64,000 nucleotides of DNA from Azotobacter vinelandii CA (GTDB taxonomy: Bacteria; Pseudomonadota; Gammaproteobacteria; Pseudomonadales; Pseudomonadaceae), in assembly GCF_000380335.1 (NCBI RefSeq), contig NC_021149.1, positions 2,098,501-2,162,500 on the forward strand. The letters are read 5' to 3'. Under the pieces are notes generated by a model that searched no databases, was not told the DNA's origin, and saw only the letters and a program-made list of their open reading frames with translations. A program made the position numbers and the translations under genes. Below, piece after piece: positions 17,646 to 26,740 of the stretch; positions within the stretch are counted from its first letter, which is position 1; each line of letters begins with the position of its first letter.

Positions 17646-18512
17646 TCAACGTCCCTCGCTCAGCAGCGACCACCAGTGGGCCAGCGTCGGCTGCTCGGCC
17701 ACCTGGACGAAGCTCACCTGGGCGCCGGCGCGCTTCCAGCCTTCGAGCAGGCTCATCAGGCGGATCGAGTCCAGCCCGACATCCAGCAGGTTGTCCTCGA
17801 CGCTGAAGTCCGAGGCCGGCATGCCGAGCATCTGCGCGACTTCCTGGTGCAGGGCCTCGATGCTGGCCGGCAGCCCGCCGGCCAGCGCGGCGATCAACTG
17901 GTCGGTGTCGCGCACCACGCCGGCGCAGGCGACCACGTAGTCCAGCGCCTGGCGGTGCCGCTCCGGCGAGAAGTCGGCCAGCGCGTCCCCGACCATGATC
18001 GGCTGGACGTCGCGCATGAAGGCGTCCACGCAGGTGGTCTGGCAGCCGATGTGGGCGTAGATGCCGCAGACCATCAGTTGATCGCGGCCGGCCGCCTGCA
18101 GGCGCTCGCGCAGGTCGCTGCGGATGAAGGCGCTGTAGCGCCACTTGTCCAGCACCACGTGGTTTTCCCTGGGCGCCAGCGCGGCGATGACCGGCGCCCC
18201 CTCCGGTTTGGCCGGCAGGCCGGGGCCCCAGAACTCGTTGAGCAGCGCCCGGTCCCCGGCCGGCTGCACGGCCGGCTGGGCGGTGTAGTAGACCGGCACG
18301 CCGGCGGCGTCGCAGGCGTCGATCAGGCGGCGGATGTTGGCTACCAGTTGCGGGATCGGCGCGGCACTACGGTCGTAGAAATCGATGAAGTATTCCTGCA
18401 TGTCGTGCACCAGCAACGCCACCCGTTTCGGGTCGGCCTGCCAGTCGACACGGCCGGAGGGAAAGGTTTCTGCGGCGGGCATGGGATAGCTGGCAATGCG
18501 GGGGATAGCCAT
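17646..18512 (-). CDS. entB: Isochorismatase / aryl carrier protein
   Basis: This 288-residue bifunctional protein has an N-terminal isochorismatase (to about 205). It carries ALLVHDMQEYF (catalytic Asp37), a lysine in VLDKWRYSAF and GIYAHIGCQTTC. The C-terminal aryl carrier domain has LLDVGLDSIRLMSLL, with the phosphopantetheine Ser in GLDS. It makes 2,3-dihydro-2,3-dihydroxybenzoate and then carries activated DHB to the condensation enzymes. It lies between the DHB ligase and NRPS genes. Confidence 0.95.
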   Translation of the reverse strand: MAIPRIASYPMPAAETFPSGRVDWQADPKRVALLVHDMQEYFIDFYDRSAAPIPQLVANIRRLIDACDAAGVPVYYTAQPAVQPAGDRALLNEFWGPGLPAKPEGAPVIAALAPRENHVVLDKWRYSAFIRSDLRERLQAAGRDQLMVCGIYAHIGCQTTCVDAFMRDVQPIMVGDALADFSPERHRQALDYVVACAGVVRDTDQLIAALAGGLPASIEALHQEVAQMLGMPASDFSVEDNLLDVGLDSIRLMSLLEGWKRAGAQVSFVQVAEQPTLAHWWSLLSEGR

Positions 18513-18574
18513 GGGATTTCTCGCTTGGAATTTTGGAGTTCGGATTTGCGGAGCCGTATGGGCGTCGGACGTCG

Positions 18575-20221
18575 TCAGGCCGTGGCCTGCAGGCGTGCCG
18601 CGATGCGTTCGCGCAGGGCGCGCTTGTCGATCTTGCCGACGCCGGTCTTGGGCAACTGGTCGACGAACTCGATGCGGTCCGGCACCTTGTAGCCGGCGAC
18701 GCCGCGTTCGCGCATGAAGCGGTTGATCTCCAGCGGCCGGGGCGCTTCGCCGCGCGGCACGATGAAGGCGCAGGTGCGCTCGCCGAGGAAGGCGTCGGGC
18801 ATCGCGACCACGGCGACATCCAGCACGGCGGGATGCGCCAGCAGGTGGTTTTCCACTTCCTCGGCGGCCACCTTGTCGCCACCGCGGTTGATCTGGTCCT
18901 TGTCGCGGCCCTCGACGATCAGGTGCCCGCTGGGCAGGCGGCGGGCCACATCGCCGGTGCGGTAGAAGCCGTCGCGGGTGAAGGAGCGGGCGTTGTGCAC
19001 ATCGGCGCGGAAGTAGCCGCGAATGGTGTAGGGGCCACGGGTGATCAGGTGCCCGGTTTCGCCCGGCGGCACGTCGCGGTCCTCGTCGTCGACGATGCGC
19101 ACTTCGTCGTCCGGGGAGATGGGGCGGCCCTGGGTGCCGACGATCAGCTCCTGGGGATCGTCGAACCGGGTGTAGTTGACCAGTCCCTCGGCCATGCCGA
19201 ACACCTGTTGCAGCTTGCAGCCGAGCAGGCTGTCGACCCGTTGCGCGGCTTCGTCGCTGAGGCGCGAACCGCCGACCTGCAGCACCTTCAGGCTGGCCAG
19301 TTCGGCCTGCCGGGCCGGCGCGGCCTCCATCCAGGCCAGCGCCACGGAGGGCACCAGCGCGGTCATGTCGACCCGCTCGCGGGCGATCAGGGCGAAACAG
19401 GTGTCGGGACTGGGATCGGGCGCCAGCACCACGCTGCCGCCGGCGTAGAGGACGCCCAGGATGCCCGGCGAACTCATCGCGAAGTTGTGGGCCGCCGGCA
19501 GGGCGCAGAGGAACACGGTGTCCGGGCCGAGGCCGCAGATCTCGGCGCTGGCCCGCACGCTGTAGAAATAGTCGTCGTGGGTGCGCGGGATCATCTTCGG
19601 CCGTCCCGTGCTGCCGCCCGACAGTTGCAGGAAGGCCAGCGTGTCGGCCTTGGGTTCCGGCAGCGGCAGCGGCTCGGCGTCGAGCCGCTCGAAGGGGATG
19701 AATTCCTCGGCCTCGCCGACCACCACGACGGTGCTCAGGGTCGCTGCTTCGTCGCGGATGTCGCGGGCCATCTGGCGATAGTCGAAACCGGCGTGGCGAT
19801 CCCGGATGACCAGCCCCTTGGCTTCGGCGAAGGCGCAGAAGTAGCCGATTTCGGCCCGGCGGTGGGCCGGCAGGGCGAAGACCGGCAGGGCGCCCAGGCG
19901 CAGCAGGGCGAAGATGACCATCACGAATTCGGCGATGTTGGGCAACTGCACCACGACGCGGTCGCCGGCGGCGATGCCTTGTCCGACCAGCCCGGCCGCC
20001 ACCCGGTCGACGCGGGCGTCCAGTTCGGCGTAGGTCCAGCGCCGCTCGCCGCAGACCAGCGCGGTGCGTCCGGCATGGCGGTCGGCGCCGGCGCGCAGCA
20101 GGCTGTCCAGCGGTTCGCCGCGCCAGTAGCCGGCCGCCCGGTAGCGCGCGGCGAATTCGGCGGGCCAGGGCGTGAAGTCCGCGCCTTCGGCGGAAGAAGA
20201 GGTCGGGGTCGAGGTGCTCAT
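18575..20221 (-). CDS. entE: 2,3-dihydroxybenzoate-AMP ligase
   Basis: This 548-residue stand-alone adenylation enzyme activates DHB and loads it onto the aryl carrier domain of EntB. Motifs include [21 protein letters not shown] (P-loop), the aryl-acid pocket segment [12 protein letters not shown] (Asn in place of the amino-acid-binding Asp), [13 protein letters not shown] and [14 protein letters not shown]. The C-terminal catalytic lysine is in [10 protein letters not shown]. The ATG overlaps the entC stop codon (ATGA). Confidence 0.95.
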   Translation of the reverse strand: MSTSTPTSSSAEGADFTPWPAEFAARYRAAGYWRGEPLDSLLRAGADRHAGRTALVCGERRWTYAELDARVDRVAAGLVGQGIAAGDRVVVQLPNIAEFVMVIFALLRLGALPVFALPAHRRAEIGYFCAFAEAKGLVIRDRHAGFDYRQMARDIRDEAATLSTVVVVGEAEEFIPFERLDAEPLPLPEPKADTLAFLQLSGGSTGRPKMIPRTHDDYFYSVRASAEICGLGPDTVFLCALPAAHNFAMSSPGILGVLYAGGSVVLAPDPSPDTCFALIARERVDMTALVPSVALAWMEAAPARQAELASLKVLQVGGSRLSDEAAQRVDSLLGCKLQQVFGMAEGLVNYTRFDDPQELIVGTQGRPISPDDEVRIVDDEDRDVPPGETGHLITRGPYTIRGYFRADVHNARSFTRDGFYRTGDVARRLPSGHLIVEGRDKDQINRGGDKVAAEEVENHLLAHPAVLDVAVVAMPDAFLGERTCAFIVPRGEAPRPLEINRFMRERGVAGYKVPDRIEFVDQLPKTGVGKIDKRALRERIAARLQATA

Positions 20222-21429
20222 GCCCGGTTCTCCTCGGCCAGCGCGAGCCCCATGGCGCCCAGCATGGTGCGCAGCTTGGCGGCGGTTTCCGCCAGTTCCA
20301 GCGCCGGTTCGGAGCCGGCCACGATGCCGGCCCCGGCATAGAGGGTCGACGACTGCTCGCCGACTTCGGCGCAGCGGATGGTCACCGCCCATTCGCCATC
20401 GCCCTGCGCGTTGCACCAGCCGACCAGGCCGGTGAAGAAGCCCCGGTCGAAGCCTTCGAACGCCTGGATGAACTCCCGCGCCTCGGCGGTCGGATAGCCT
20501 CCCACGGCCGGAGTCGGATGCAGCGCCAGCGCCAGTTCCAGCGAGGTCGTGGCCGGGTCGCGCAGCGTGCCGGTGACTTCGGTGGACAGGTGCCACATGG
20601 TCGGGGTCGAGAGCAGCGACGGCGCTTCGGGGACCAGCAGATCGGTGCAATAGGGGCGCAGGGCCTCGGCGACGGCTTCCACCACCAGCGCGTGCTCGTG
20701 CAGGTCCTTGGGCGAGCGCAGCAGGTTCTCGGCGCGCTGGCGGTCCTCGGCCGGGTCGCTGCTATGCGGGATGGAGCCGGCCAGCGGGTTGGAAATCACC
20801 CGGTTGCCGTGCCGGGCCAGCAGCAGCTCGGGGCTGGCGCCGATCAGGCTGCGGCGCTCGCCGTTGGCGGTCGGCAGCGGAATGGCATAGGTGTAGCCCA
20901 GCGGGTTGCGGCTGGCCAGGGTCTGCAGCAGTTCGGCCTGATCCAGCTCCGCCTGGATGTGCAGCGAGCGCGACAGCACCACTTTCTGCAACTTCCCGTC
21001 GGCGATCCGCTCCAAGGCCCGGCTCACGTTCTGCTCGTAGACCGCCTCGGCCGGTTCGCTGCGCGCCGCGACCGTGCGTACCGGACGCGGCCCGCCGACC
21101 AGCGCCGCGCGACCGCCGCCAGCCAGTTCGACATGCTCGGGGATGAACAGATGGGCCGCAGCGCCCGGCAGGAAGGGGATGGCGCCGATCAGCCAGCCGG
21201 CATGCCCGGCCTCGCTGGCCTGACGCAGAAAAGCGGCCGCATGCCCGGCCAGGGCGGCGGGCGAACCGCTCATGACCAGCGGCAGGGTCGCGGCCACGCC
21301 ATGCGCCAGCAGGGTCTGGCCGGGCGAAGCGAACATGCAGGCATCGCGGTGGTAATGGGTGAACAGCACCTGCGGACCGCAGGGTTCGGAAAAGGACTGC
21401 GCAAGCTGTGTCTGTTGAACAAAACTCAT
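20218..21429 (-). CDS. entC: Isochorismate synthase
   Basis: This 403-residue chorismate-utilising enzyme is the first committed step of DHB synthesis. Conserved chorismate-binding segments are [51 protein letters not shown] and GRFYxG-equivalent [11 protein letters not shown]. It is the promoter-proximal gene of the siderophore operon and is preceded by an iron box at 21516-21530. Confidence 0.94.
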   Translation of the reverse strand: MSFVQQTQLAQSFSEPCGPQVLFTHYHRDACMFASPGQTLLAHGVAATLPLVMSGSPAALAGHAAAFLRQASEAGHAGWLIGAIPFLPGAAAHLFIPEHVELAGGGRAALVGGPRPVRTVAARSEPAEAVYEQNVSRALERIADGKLQKVVLSRSLHIQAELDQAELLQTLASRNPLGYTYAIPLPTANGERRSLIGASPELLLARHGNRVISNPLAGSIPHSSDPAEDRQRAENLLRSPKDLHEHALVVEAVAEALRPYCTDLLVPEAPSLLSTPTMWHLSTEVTGTLRDPATTSLELALALHPTPAVGGYPTAEAREFIQAFEGFDRGFFTGLVGWCNAQGDGEWAVTIRCAEVGEQSSTLYAGAGIVAGSEPALELAETAAKLRTMLGAMGLALAEENRA

Positions 21430-21515
21430 GATGCCTCCTTACGGCTAGAGGACGAGCAGGACCACCTAGGGGAAGGCACTGGCGCCTTCATGTATGTAAT
21501 AATGCTAGCGTCAAA

Positions 21516-21530
21516 TGATAATAAGTATCA
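21516..21530. promoter_or_regulatory. Fur box in the divergent entC/exporter promoter region
   Basis: TGATAATAAGTATCA matches the 7-1-7 Fur consensus TGATAATNATTATCA at 13 of 14 specified positions. It lies 87 bases upstream of entC and 110 bases upstream of the exporter gene, in a markedly AT-rich 200-base divergent region. Iron repression of both directions is inferred. Confidence 0.85.
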
Positions 21531-21640
21531 ACATTAAACAATATAAAAAGGTACTTGAGTATTGATGTCATTTTGATTTTTCGTCTTTAACCATAGTTAC
21601 ATCAATTGGTTACGGCCTATTTACATCACTTGGAGAGAGC

Positions 21641-22864
21641 ATGAATCCGGACCAATCCCTGCAATCGGAAGCACGAACGAAACCTTTTGCAGCAATTTCA
21701 CCCAAGGTGCTCATCGCCCTGATCGCCTCCCTGCAGTTCACCTACATTCTCGATTTCATGCTGGTCCTGCCGCTCGGCCCGGATTTGGCCAAAGGTCTCA
21801 ACTTTCACGGTAATCAAGTTGCATGGCTAACAGCCAGCTATACATTTGCGTCCTTGCTGTCCGGTCTGTTCACCGTGCCGCGCCTGGATCGCTTCGATCG
21901 CCGCAAGGCCCTGCTCTGGAGCCTGGTGGGACTGGCGCTCGCTTCGCTGGCCTGTACCCTGGCGCATGATTTGCCGAGCCTGCTGCTCGGACGGGCCGTC
22001 GCCGGGCTCTGTGCCGCCCCGGCGATCGCCACCGGCATGGCGATCCTGATCGACCAGACGCCGCCGCCACAGCGCGGGACAGCCATCGCCAAGGTCATGA
22101 CCGGGTTTTCCATCGCCACCATCGCCGGGATTCCCCTGGCGCTGGAACTGGCGGACCACTTCGGCTGGCAGGCGCCCTTCGTGCTGGTGGCTGTGCTGGT
22201 GGTGCTGGTCGCCTTCGCCGTGGCCCATCTGTTGCCGCCGCTGACCGCCCACCTGCAAGGGCCGGCTGGCAAGCCGTCGCTGGCCATGCTGAGCCGTCCC
22301 GGCGTGCGCCTGGCCACGCTGTTGCAGGGGCTCAACCAGTTCTCCGCCTTCCTGGTGATCCCGAGCTTCTCCGCGTTCTACCTGCTGAACCTCGATTACC
22401 CGCGTCAGCAACTGGGTACGCTGTACCTGGTGGGCGGTCTGGTGGCGCTGGGGGCCATGCAACTGGCCGGACGCCTGGGCGATCGACACGGCCACTGGCT
22501 GCCGGTCGGCGTGGCCAGCGCCTGTTTCGCCGTCGGCCTGCTGCCGTTCTTCGGCCTGAGCGCCTTGCCGCTGATGCTGAGCTTCGTGCTGTTCATGGCC
22601 GGCAACGCCGCCCGCACGGTCTGCCTGGCGGCCGCCATCAGCCATGTTCCGGCGCCGCCGGAGCGCGCCGGTTTCATGGCCCTGCAGAAGATGACCCAGG
22701 ATTTCAGCGTGGCCCTGGCCGCCGGCGCCGCGGCGCTGGTGCTGGGTGGCGGCGACGGGCCGCTGACCCATACCGGACTGCTCGCCACCCTGGCGATCGT
22801 CGGTGCGGGGCTGGTCCTCTGGGTGCTCGAACGGCTGCGGCGAAACCTGCAGCCGCCGGCCTGA
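21641..22864 (+). CDS. MFS transporter, probable catecholate siderophore exporter (CsbX-like position)
   Basis: This 407-residue protein has about 12 transmembrane segments. After a 22-residue cytoplasmic leader the first helix contains LIASLQFTYILDFMLVLPLG. The MFS motif-A region is RLDRFDRRKALL, between helices 2 and 3. GGAGAGAG lies just before the ATG. Its divergence from entC across a Fur box suggests export of the newly made siderophore, as proposed for csbX in Azotobacter vinelandii. Substrate assignment is by context. Confidence 0.85.
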   Translation: MNPDQSLQSEARTKPFAAISPKVLIALIASLQFTYILDFMLVLPLGPDLAKGLNFHGNQVAWLTASYTFASLLSGLFTVPRLDRFDRRKALLWSLVGLALASLACTLAHDLPSLLLGRAVAGLCAAPAIATGMAILIDQTPPPQRGTAIAKVMTGFSIATIAGIPLALELADHFGWQAPFVLVAVLVVLVAFAVAHLLPPLTAHLQGPAGKPSLAMLSRPGVRLATLLQGLNQFSAFLVIPSFSAFYLLNLDYPRQQLGTLYLVGGLVALGAMQLAGRLGDRHGHWLPVGVASACFAVGLLPFFGLSALPLMLSFVLFMAGNAARTVCLAAAISHVPAPPERAGFMALQKMTQDFSVALAAGAAALVLGGGDGPLTHTGLLATLAIVGAGLVLWVLERLRRNLQPPA

Positions 22865-22890
22865 GCGGGCCGCCGCCCGGTCGGGGCGCT

Positions 22891-22915
22891 GCATGGCCGG
22901 CTCCGCCGGCCATGC
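22891..22915. terminator. Hairpin between convergent genes
   Basis: A perfect 10-bp stem (GCATGGCCGG/CCGGCCATGC) has a 5-base loop, 27 bases after the exporter stop and 13 bases after the stop of the oppositely transcribed tctC-like gene. A bidirectional terminator is plausible, although no long U-run follows. Confidence 0.5.
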
Positions 22916-22927
22916 GGGGGGCGGGTT

Positions 22928-23884
22928 CTATTGCGCCTTCAACTGCGCCTTCTCGATGATCTGCGCGCTGATGTCGTGGGTCTTGCGGATCAGCGCCGAG
23001 GTGTCTTCCGGCGACAGGCGCTGCGGGGTGATCCCCATCCCCTGCAGTTTGGCGATCACCTCGGGCGTGGCGAGGACCTTGTCGAAGGCCGCGCGCAGGC
23101 GGCCCAGCACCCCGGCGGGCGTGCCGCTCGGCGCGGCGGCCAGGAAGGCGCCGGAGAAGTTCCACTGCGGATAGGTTTCCAGCAGGGAGGGGACGCCGGG
23201 CAGATCCGGCGCCTCGGTCGCGCCGAAATAGGCCAGGCCGCGCAGGTGCCCGCTCTTCACCGCGCCGTTGGCCAGCGGGTCGGACAGCAGGTCGACGTGC
23301 CCGGCGATGACGTCGCTCAGCGCCGGCGCCGAGCCCTTGTAGGGCACGTGGACGATGTCGATGCCGGCCAGCAGCTTGAGGTATTCCAGCGACAGGTTGC
23401 CGGGGCTGCCATGCCCGGAACTGCCGTAGGACAGCTTGCCGGGGTTGGCCTTGGCGTAGGCGATCAGCTCGGCGAGGGTCTGGATCGGCAGCTTCGGATT
23501 GATCGCGATTACCGAACGGGAGTCGCCGATGTTGGCCAGCGGAGTCAGGTCGGCGAACGGATCGAACTGCGCCTCGACCAGTTGCGGGGCGATCGCCAGG
23601 TTGCCGATCGAGGCGTTCAGCAGCGTGTAGCCGTCGGCCTTGGTGTGCGCCACGTAGGCCGCGCCCAGGGTGCCGCCGGCGCCCGGCTTGTTCTCGACCA
23701 CGACGCTCTGGCCCAACTCGCTCGCCAGGTGCTCGGCGAGCAGCCGGGCGATGTTGTCGTTGGTGCCGCCGGGCGCGTAGGGCACGACGAAGACTATGGG
23801 TTTCTCGGGATAGGCGGCCAGGCCGGCGGGCGCCAGGCCGAGGGACAGCAGGGTGCCGAGCAGGGCGGATAACAGGGATTTCAT
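22928..23884 (-). CDS. tctC: Tripartite tricarboxylate transporter binding protein (TctC/Bug family)
   Basis: This 318-residue periplasmic binding protein has a signal peptide (residues 1-23). The Bug-family segments include PIVFVVPYAPGGTNDNIARLLAE, VVENKPGAGGTLGA, KLSYGSSGHGSPGNLS and VPYKGSAPALSDVIAGHVDLL. It should capture a carboxylic acid for the TctA/TctB membrane pair at 26741-28715. It is the distal gene of the operon and follows the lyase gene by about 100 bases, a gap containing a CCCTCTCCCC/GGGGAGAGGG hairpin (about 23952-23976). Confidence 0.9.
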   Translation of the reverse strand: MKSLLSALLGTLLSLGLAPAGLAAYPEKPIVFVVPYAPGGTNDNIARLLAEHLASELGQSVVVENKPGAGGTLGAAYVAHTKADGYTLLNASIGNLAIAPQLVEAQFDPFADLTPLANIGDSRSVIAINPKLPIQTLAELIAYAKANPGKLSYGSSGHGSPGNLSLEYLKLLAGIDIVHVPYKGSAPALSDVIAGHVDLLSDPLANGAVKSGHLRGLAYFGATEAPDLPGVPSLLETYPQWNFSGAFLAAAPSGTPAGVLGRLRAAFDKVLATPEVIAKLQGMGITPQRLSPEDTSALIRKTHDISAQIIEKAQLKAQ

Positions 23885-23985
23885 GGGGCGGGTTCCATTG
23901 CAGGAGAAGGGGGGCGGGCCGGGACACATACCCGATCACCGAACTTTCGACTCCCTCTCCCCCTGGGGAGAGGGGAGATATCCAT

Positions 23986-25344
23986 CTATGGCGTAATGTC
24001 CTGGCGGCGCGCCGTCACCCGGTCGACGAAGGCGCCGGCCAGGCCGGTGTAGGCCTTGGGATCGAGCAGGGCGTCGATCTCCTCGGGCGACAGGCGGTCG
24101 CCGACCAGCGGATCGGCGAGCAGCGCTTCCTTGAGCGTGCCTTCGCGCTCGAACACCTCCATGCAGATCCGATAGACGATCTCGTGGGCTTCCTGCCGTC
24201 CCAGCGCATCGCTCAGGCGCATCATCACCGCCTCGGAGAGCAGCAGGCCGCGCTGTCGGTAGAGGTTTTCCTCCATGTGCGCGCCGCGCACCGTCAGCCC
24301 GGCGGCGATGGCGCGGGTCTTGGCGATGGCCGCGTGGCTCAGGCCGAACAGTCGGGCCAGGTATTCGCGTTCGGTCTGCAGGACGATCTTGTCGCGCTCG
24401 TGCTCGGCCAGCACGCCTTCCAGGGCCAGGGGCACGATGCTGCGCACCACCCGCGCCAGGGCGACCACCGTCTCGCAGGCGGCCGGGTTGCGCTTGTGCG
24501 GCATGGTGCTGCTGCCCACCTTGCCGGGGCTGAACGGCTCTTCGAGTTCGCCGAGTTCGGTCTTCTGCAGCGCATAGATTTCATGGGCGATCTTGCCCAC
24601 GCTTCCCGTGGCGATCGCCAGCACGCTGGCCAGCTCGGCGAGGCTGTCGCGCGACACGTGCCAGGCGATGCTCGGGCAACCCAGGCCGAGTTCGCGGAAC
24701 AGCCCTTCCTGCACGGCGATGCCGTGCTCGCCCAGCGCCGACAGGGTGCCCACGGCGCCGGCGAACTGGCCGACCAGCACGCGCTCGCGCATCTGGTCGA
24801 GGCGCTGCAGGTCGCGGCGGATTTCCTCGGCCCAGACCGCGACCTTGAAGCCGAAGGTGATCGGTAGTGCCTGCTGGCCGTGGCTGCGCCCGACCATCAC
24901 CCGGTCGCGATGGGTCGCGGCCAGTTTCAGCAGGTTGTCCAGCAGTCCGCGCAGGTCGCGCTCGATTTCTTCGAGGCCGTCGCGCAGTTGCAGCACGGTG
25001 CCGCTGTCGACGATGTCCTGGGTGGTCGCCCCCCAGTGCACGTATTCGCCGGCGTCGCCGTCGCAGACCCGCTTGATCGCCCGCAGCAGCGGGACTATGG
25101 GATGCGCGGTGCGGTCCATCTCGGCCTTCAGGGCGCCGAGGTCGATCAGCTCGACGCGCGCCTTGCGGCGGATCTCGTCGGCCGCCGCGCGGGGGATGAT
25201 GCCCAGTTCGCCCTGCACCTTGGCCAGCGCCGCCTCCACGTCCAGCCAGCGCTGCACCGTGGTTTCGTCGCTGAAGATGCGGCGCATCGCTTCTGTGCCG
25301 AACTGGTCCCGGAACAGCGTGCTGTCGATCACGTAGGCGCTCAT
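23986..25344 (-). CDS. Fumarase/aspartase-superfamily lyase (adenylosuccinate-lyase/CMLE type)
   Basis: This 452-residue helical lyase has all three superfamily motifs: HWGATTQDIVDSGT (103-116), catalytic-base region GRSHGQQALP (152-161) and signature GSSTMPHKRNP (277-287). It resembles adenylosuccinate lyase-like or 3-carboxymuconate-cycloisomerase-like proteins. Its place between carboxylate transporter and MmgE/PrpD genes argues for catabolism, for example elimination from a substituted succinate, rather than purine synthesis. Substrate unknown. Confidence 0.88.
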   Translation of the reverse strand: MSAYVIDSTLFRDQFGTEAMRRIFSDETTVQRWLDVEAALAKVQGELGIIPRAAADEIRRKARVELIDLGALKAEMDRTAHPIVPLLRAIKRVCDGDAGEYVHWGATTQDIVDSGTVLQLRDGLEEIERDLRGLLDNLLKLAATHRDRVMVGRSHGQQALPITFGFKVAVWAEEIRRDLQRLDQMRERVLVGQFAGAVGTLSALGEHGIAVQEGLFRELGLGCPSIAWHVSRDSLAELASVLAIATGSVGKIAHEIYALQKTELGELEEPFSPGKVGSSTMPHKRNPAACETVVALARVVRSIVPLALEGVLAEHERDKIVLQTEREYLARLFGLSHAAIAKTRAIAAGLTVRGAHMEENLYRQRGLLLSEAVMMRLSDALGRQEAHEIVYRICMEVFEREGTLKEALLADPLVGDRLSPEEIDALLDPKAYTGLAGAFVDRVTARRQDITP

Positions 25345-25366
25345 CGGGACGGTTCTCCTGCGGTTG

Positions 25367-26737
25367 TCATGGCTCGGAGTCCTTGTGGTGGGGAATACGG
25401 GGTACGCGGCCGATCAGACGGCGCAGCGCGGCGGTCCACTGGTTCAGGTCGTCGAAGGTTTCGATGGCCAGCGCCAGCGCCTGCAACTCGTCGATGGCCG
25501 CCGGTTCCAGGCGCCCGGCGAGCAACTGCGCCGACTTGCCGAGCAGGCGCCGGCGCTGCGCCGCGTGGTCGCTTTCCGGGCGGCTGGCGTCGGCCGCGAA
25601 GGCGCGCCCGGCGGCGCTGAGCCGCGCATTGGCGCGCGGCAGGGCGGGGTCGGCCGCGACCCGGATGCGCCGGCGCAGCGCGGCCAGTCCGGGATCGGCG
25701 AGGGTTTCGGCGGCGAAGCTGCGCTCGTCCAGTGTGCTGCGGCCGGCCAGCGCCAGGGCGACCATGTGGCGGATGCTGAAGCGCGCCTCCATCGCCGTGC
25801 GCGGCTCGGGCAGGTCGCACACCGACAGGTACTGCGGCTCGACCTCGACGCGCAGCTCGCCGGCCGGAACCTCTCCGCCGAGCGCTTCGCGCAGGGCGAG
25901 CGCCGCCTCGATAGGCGCCTGGGTGCCATAGCAGGAGGCGTGGTACTTGAACAGCAGTTCGCGGGTCGCCCAGCGACCGTCGGCGACCGGCAGGTCCCGG
26001 CGGGCGTTGCCGGACACCAGCGCCGGATAGCCGTCGGGTCGTTCGAAGATGTCCTCCACCGCGGTGAAGCCGCGCCGCGCGAGGTCGGCGGCGTTGACGC
26101 CGTTGGCTGCCGCCCGTCCGGCGTGCAGCGGCTTGCAGGGCGTGCCGAACAGCGCGCGCAGGCCGCCGGTCAGCGTCGCCGCCAGCCCCAGGGCATGGCG
26201 CAGGGCGCCGGGCTCCAGCCCGTAGAGCCGGCCGGCGGCCAGCGTCGCGCCGAAGCTGCCGAGCGTCGCCGTGCTGTGCCAGCCGCGCCGGTAGTGGTCG
26301 TTACCCACCAGATCGGCGATGCGGGCCTGCACTTCGAGTCCGGCGACGAAGGCCGTCAGCGCCTCCCGCCCGCTGCTCGCCCGCAGCTCGCCGACGGCGA
26401 TCAGCGCCGGCCAGAGCACCACCGAGGCGTGGATGCGCGAGGCGAGATGGGCATCGTCGAAATCCAGCACATGGGAGGCGCTGCCGTTGATCAGCGCCGC
26501 ATCGAGCGGATCGCCGCGTTCCGCGCTGCCCAGCAGCGTCGCCCTGGGCAGCGCGCCGCGTTCGGTCGCCTGGGCGCGGAGTATCTGTACCGCCGGATCG
26601 TCCCAGCCGGCGAGCAGCACGCCGATCCAGTCGAGCAGGCTGTGCCGGGCGATGCTGCGAATGTCTTCCGGCAGATCGTCGTGGCGCAGCCCCAGGCCCA
26701 GGTCGACGAGTGCCGCGGTCGGAGAAGGGATGGGCAT
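25367..26737 (-). CDS. MmgE/PrpD family protein
   Basis: This 456-residue member of the 2-methylcitrate dehydratase / cis-aconitate decarboxylase family carries HSLLDWIGVLLAG, the substrate-loop HVLDFDDAHLASRIHASVVLWPA, GWHSTATLGSFGATLAAGRL and LFKYHASCYGTQAPIEAAL. These enzymes dehydrate or decarboxylate tricarboxylates. Here it is in one operon with a TctABC transporter and a lyase, consistent with use of a citrate- or aconitate-like acid. Three bases separate it from tctA. Confidence 0.88.
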   Translation of the reverse strand: MPIPSPTAALVDLGLGLRHDDLPEDIRSIARHSLLDWIGVLLAGWDDPAVQILRAQATERGALPRATLLGSAERGDPLDAALINGSASHVLDFDDAHLASRIHASVVLWPALIAVGELRASSGREALTAFVAGLEVQARIADLVGNDHYRRGWHSTATLGSFGATLAAGRLYGLEPGALRHALGLAATLTGGLRALFGTPCKPLHAGRAAANGVNAADLARRGFTAVEDIFERPDGYPALVSGNARRDLPVADGRWATRELLFKYHASCYGTQAPIEAALALREALGGEVPAGELRVEVEPQYLSVCDLPEPRTAMEARFSIRHMVALALAGRSTLDERSFAAETLADPGLAALRRRIRVAADPALPRANARLSAAGRAFAADASRPESDHAAQRRRLLGKSAQLLAGRLEPAAIDELQALALAIETFDDLNQWTAALRRLIGRVPRIPHHKDSEP

Positions 26738-26740
26738 CGT

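Noticed and set aside
12527-17806. A 1759-codon plus-strand open frame across the siderophore genes
   Set aside because: It is antisense to the NRPS, whose domain motifs are intact; the composition (Gln/Arg/Gly/His-rich) is typical of a shadow frame in GC-rich DNA.
23986-25344. Lyase as the housekeeping adenylosuccinate lyase (purB)
   Set aside because: Its operon is carboxylate transport and MmgE/PrpD; the sequence fits the catabolic subgroup at least as well.
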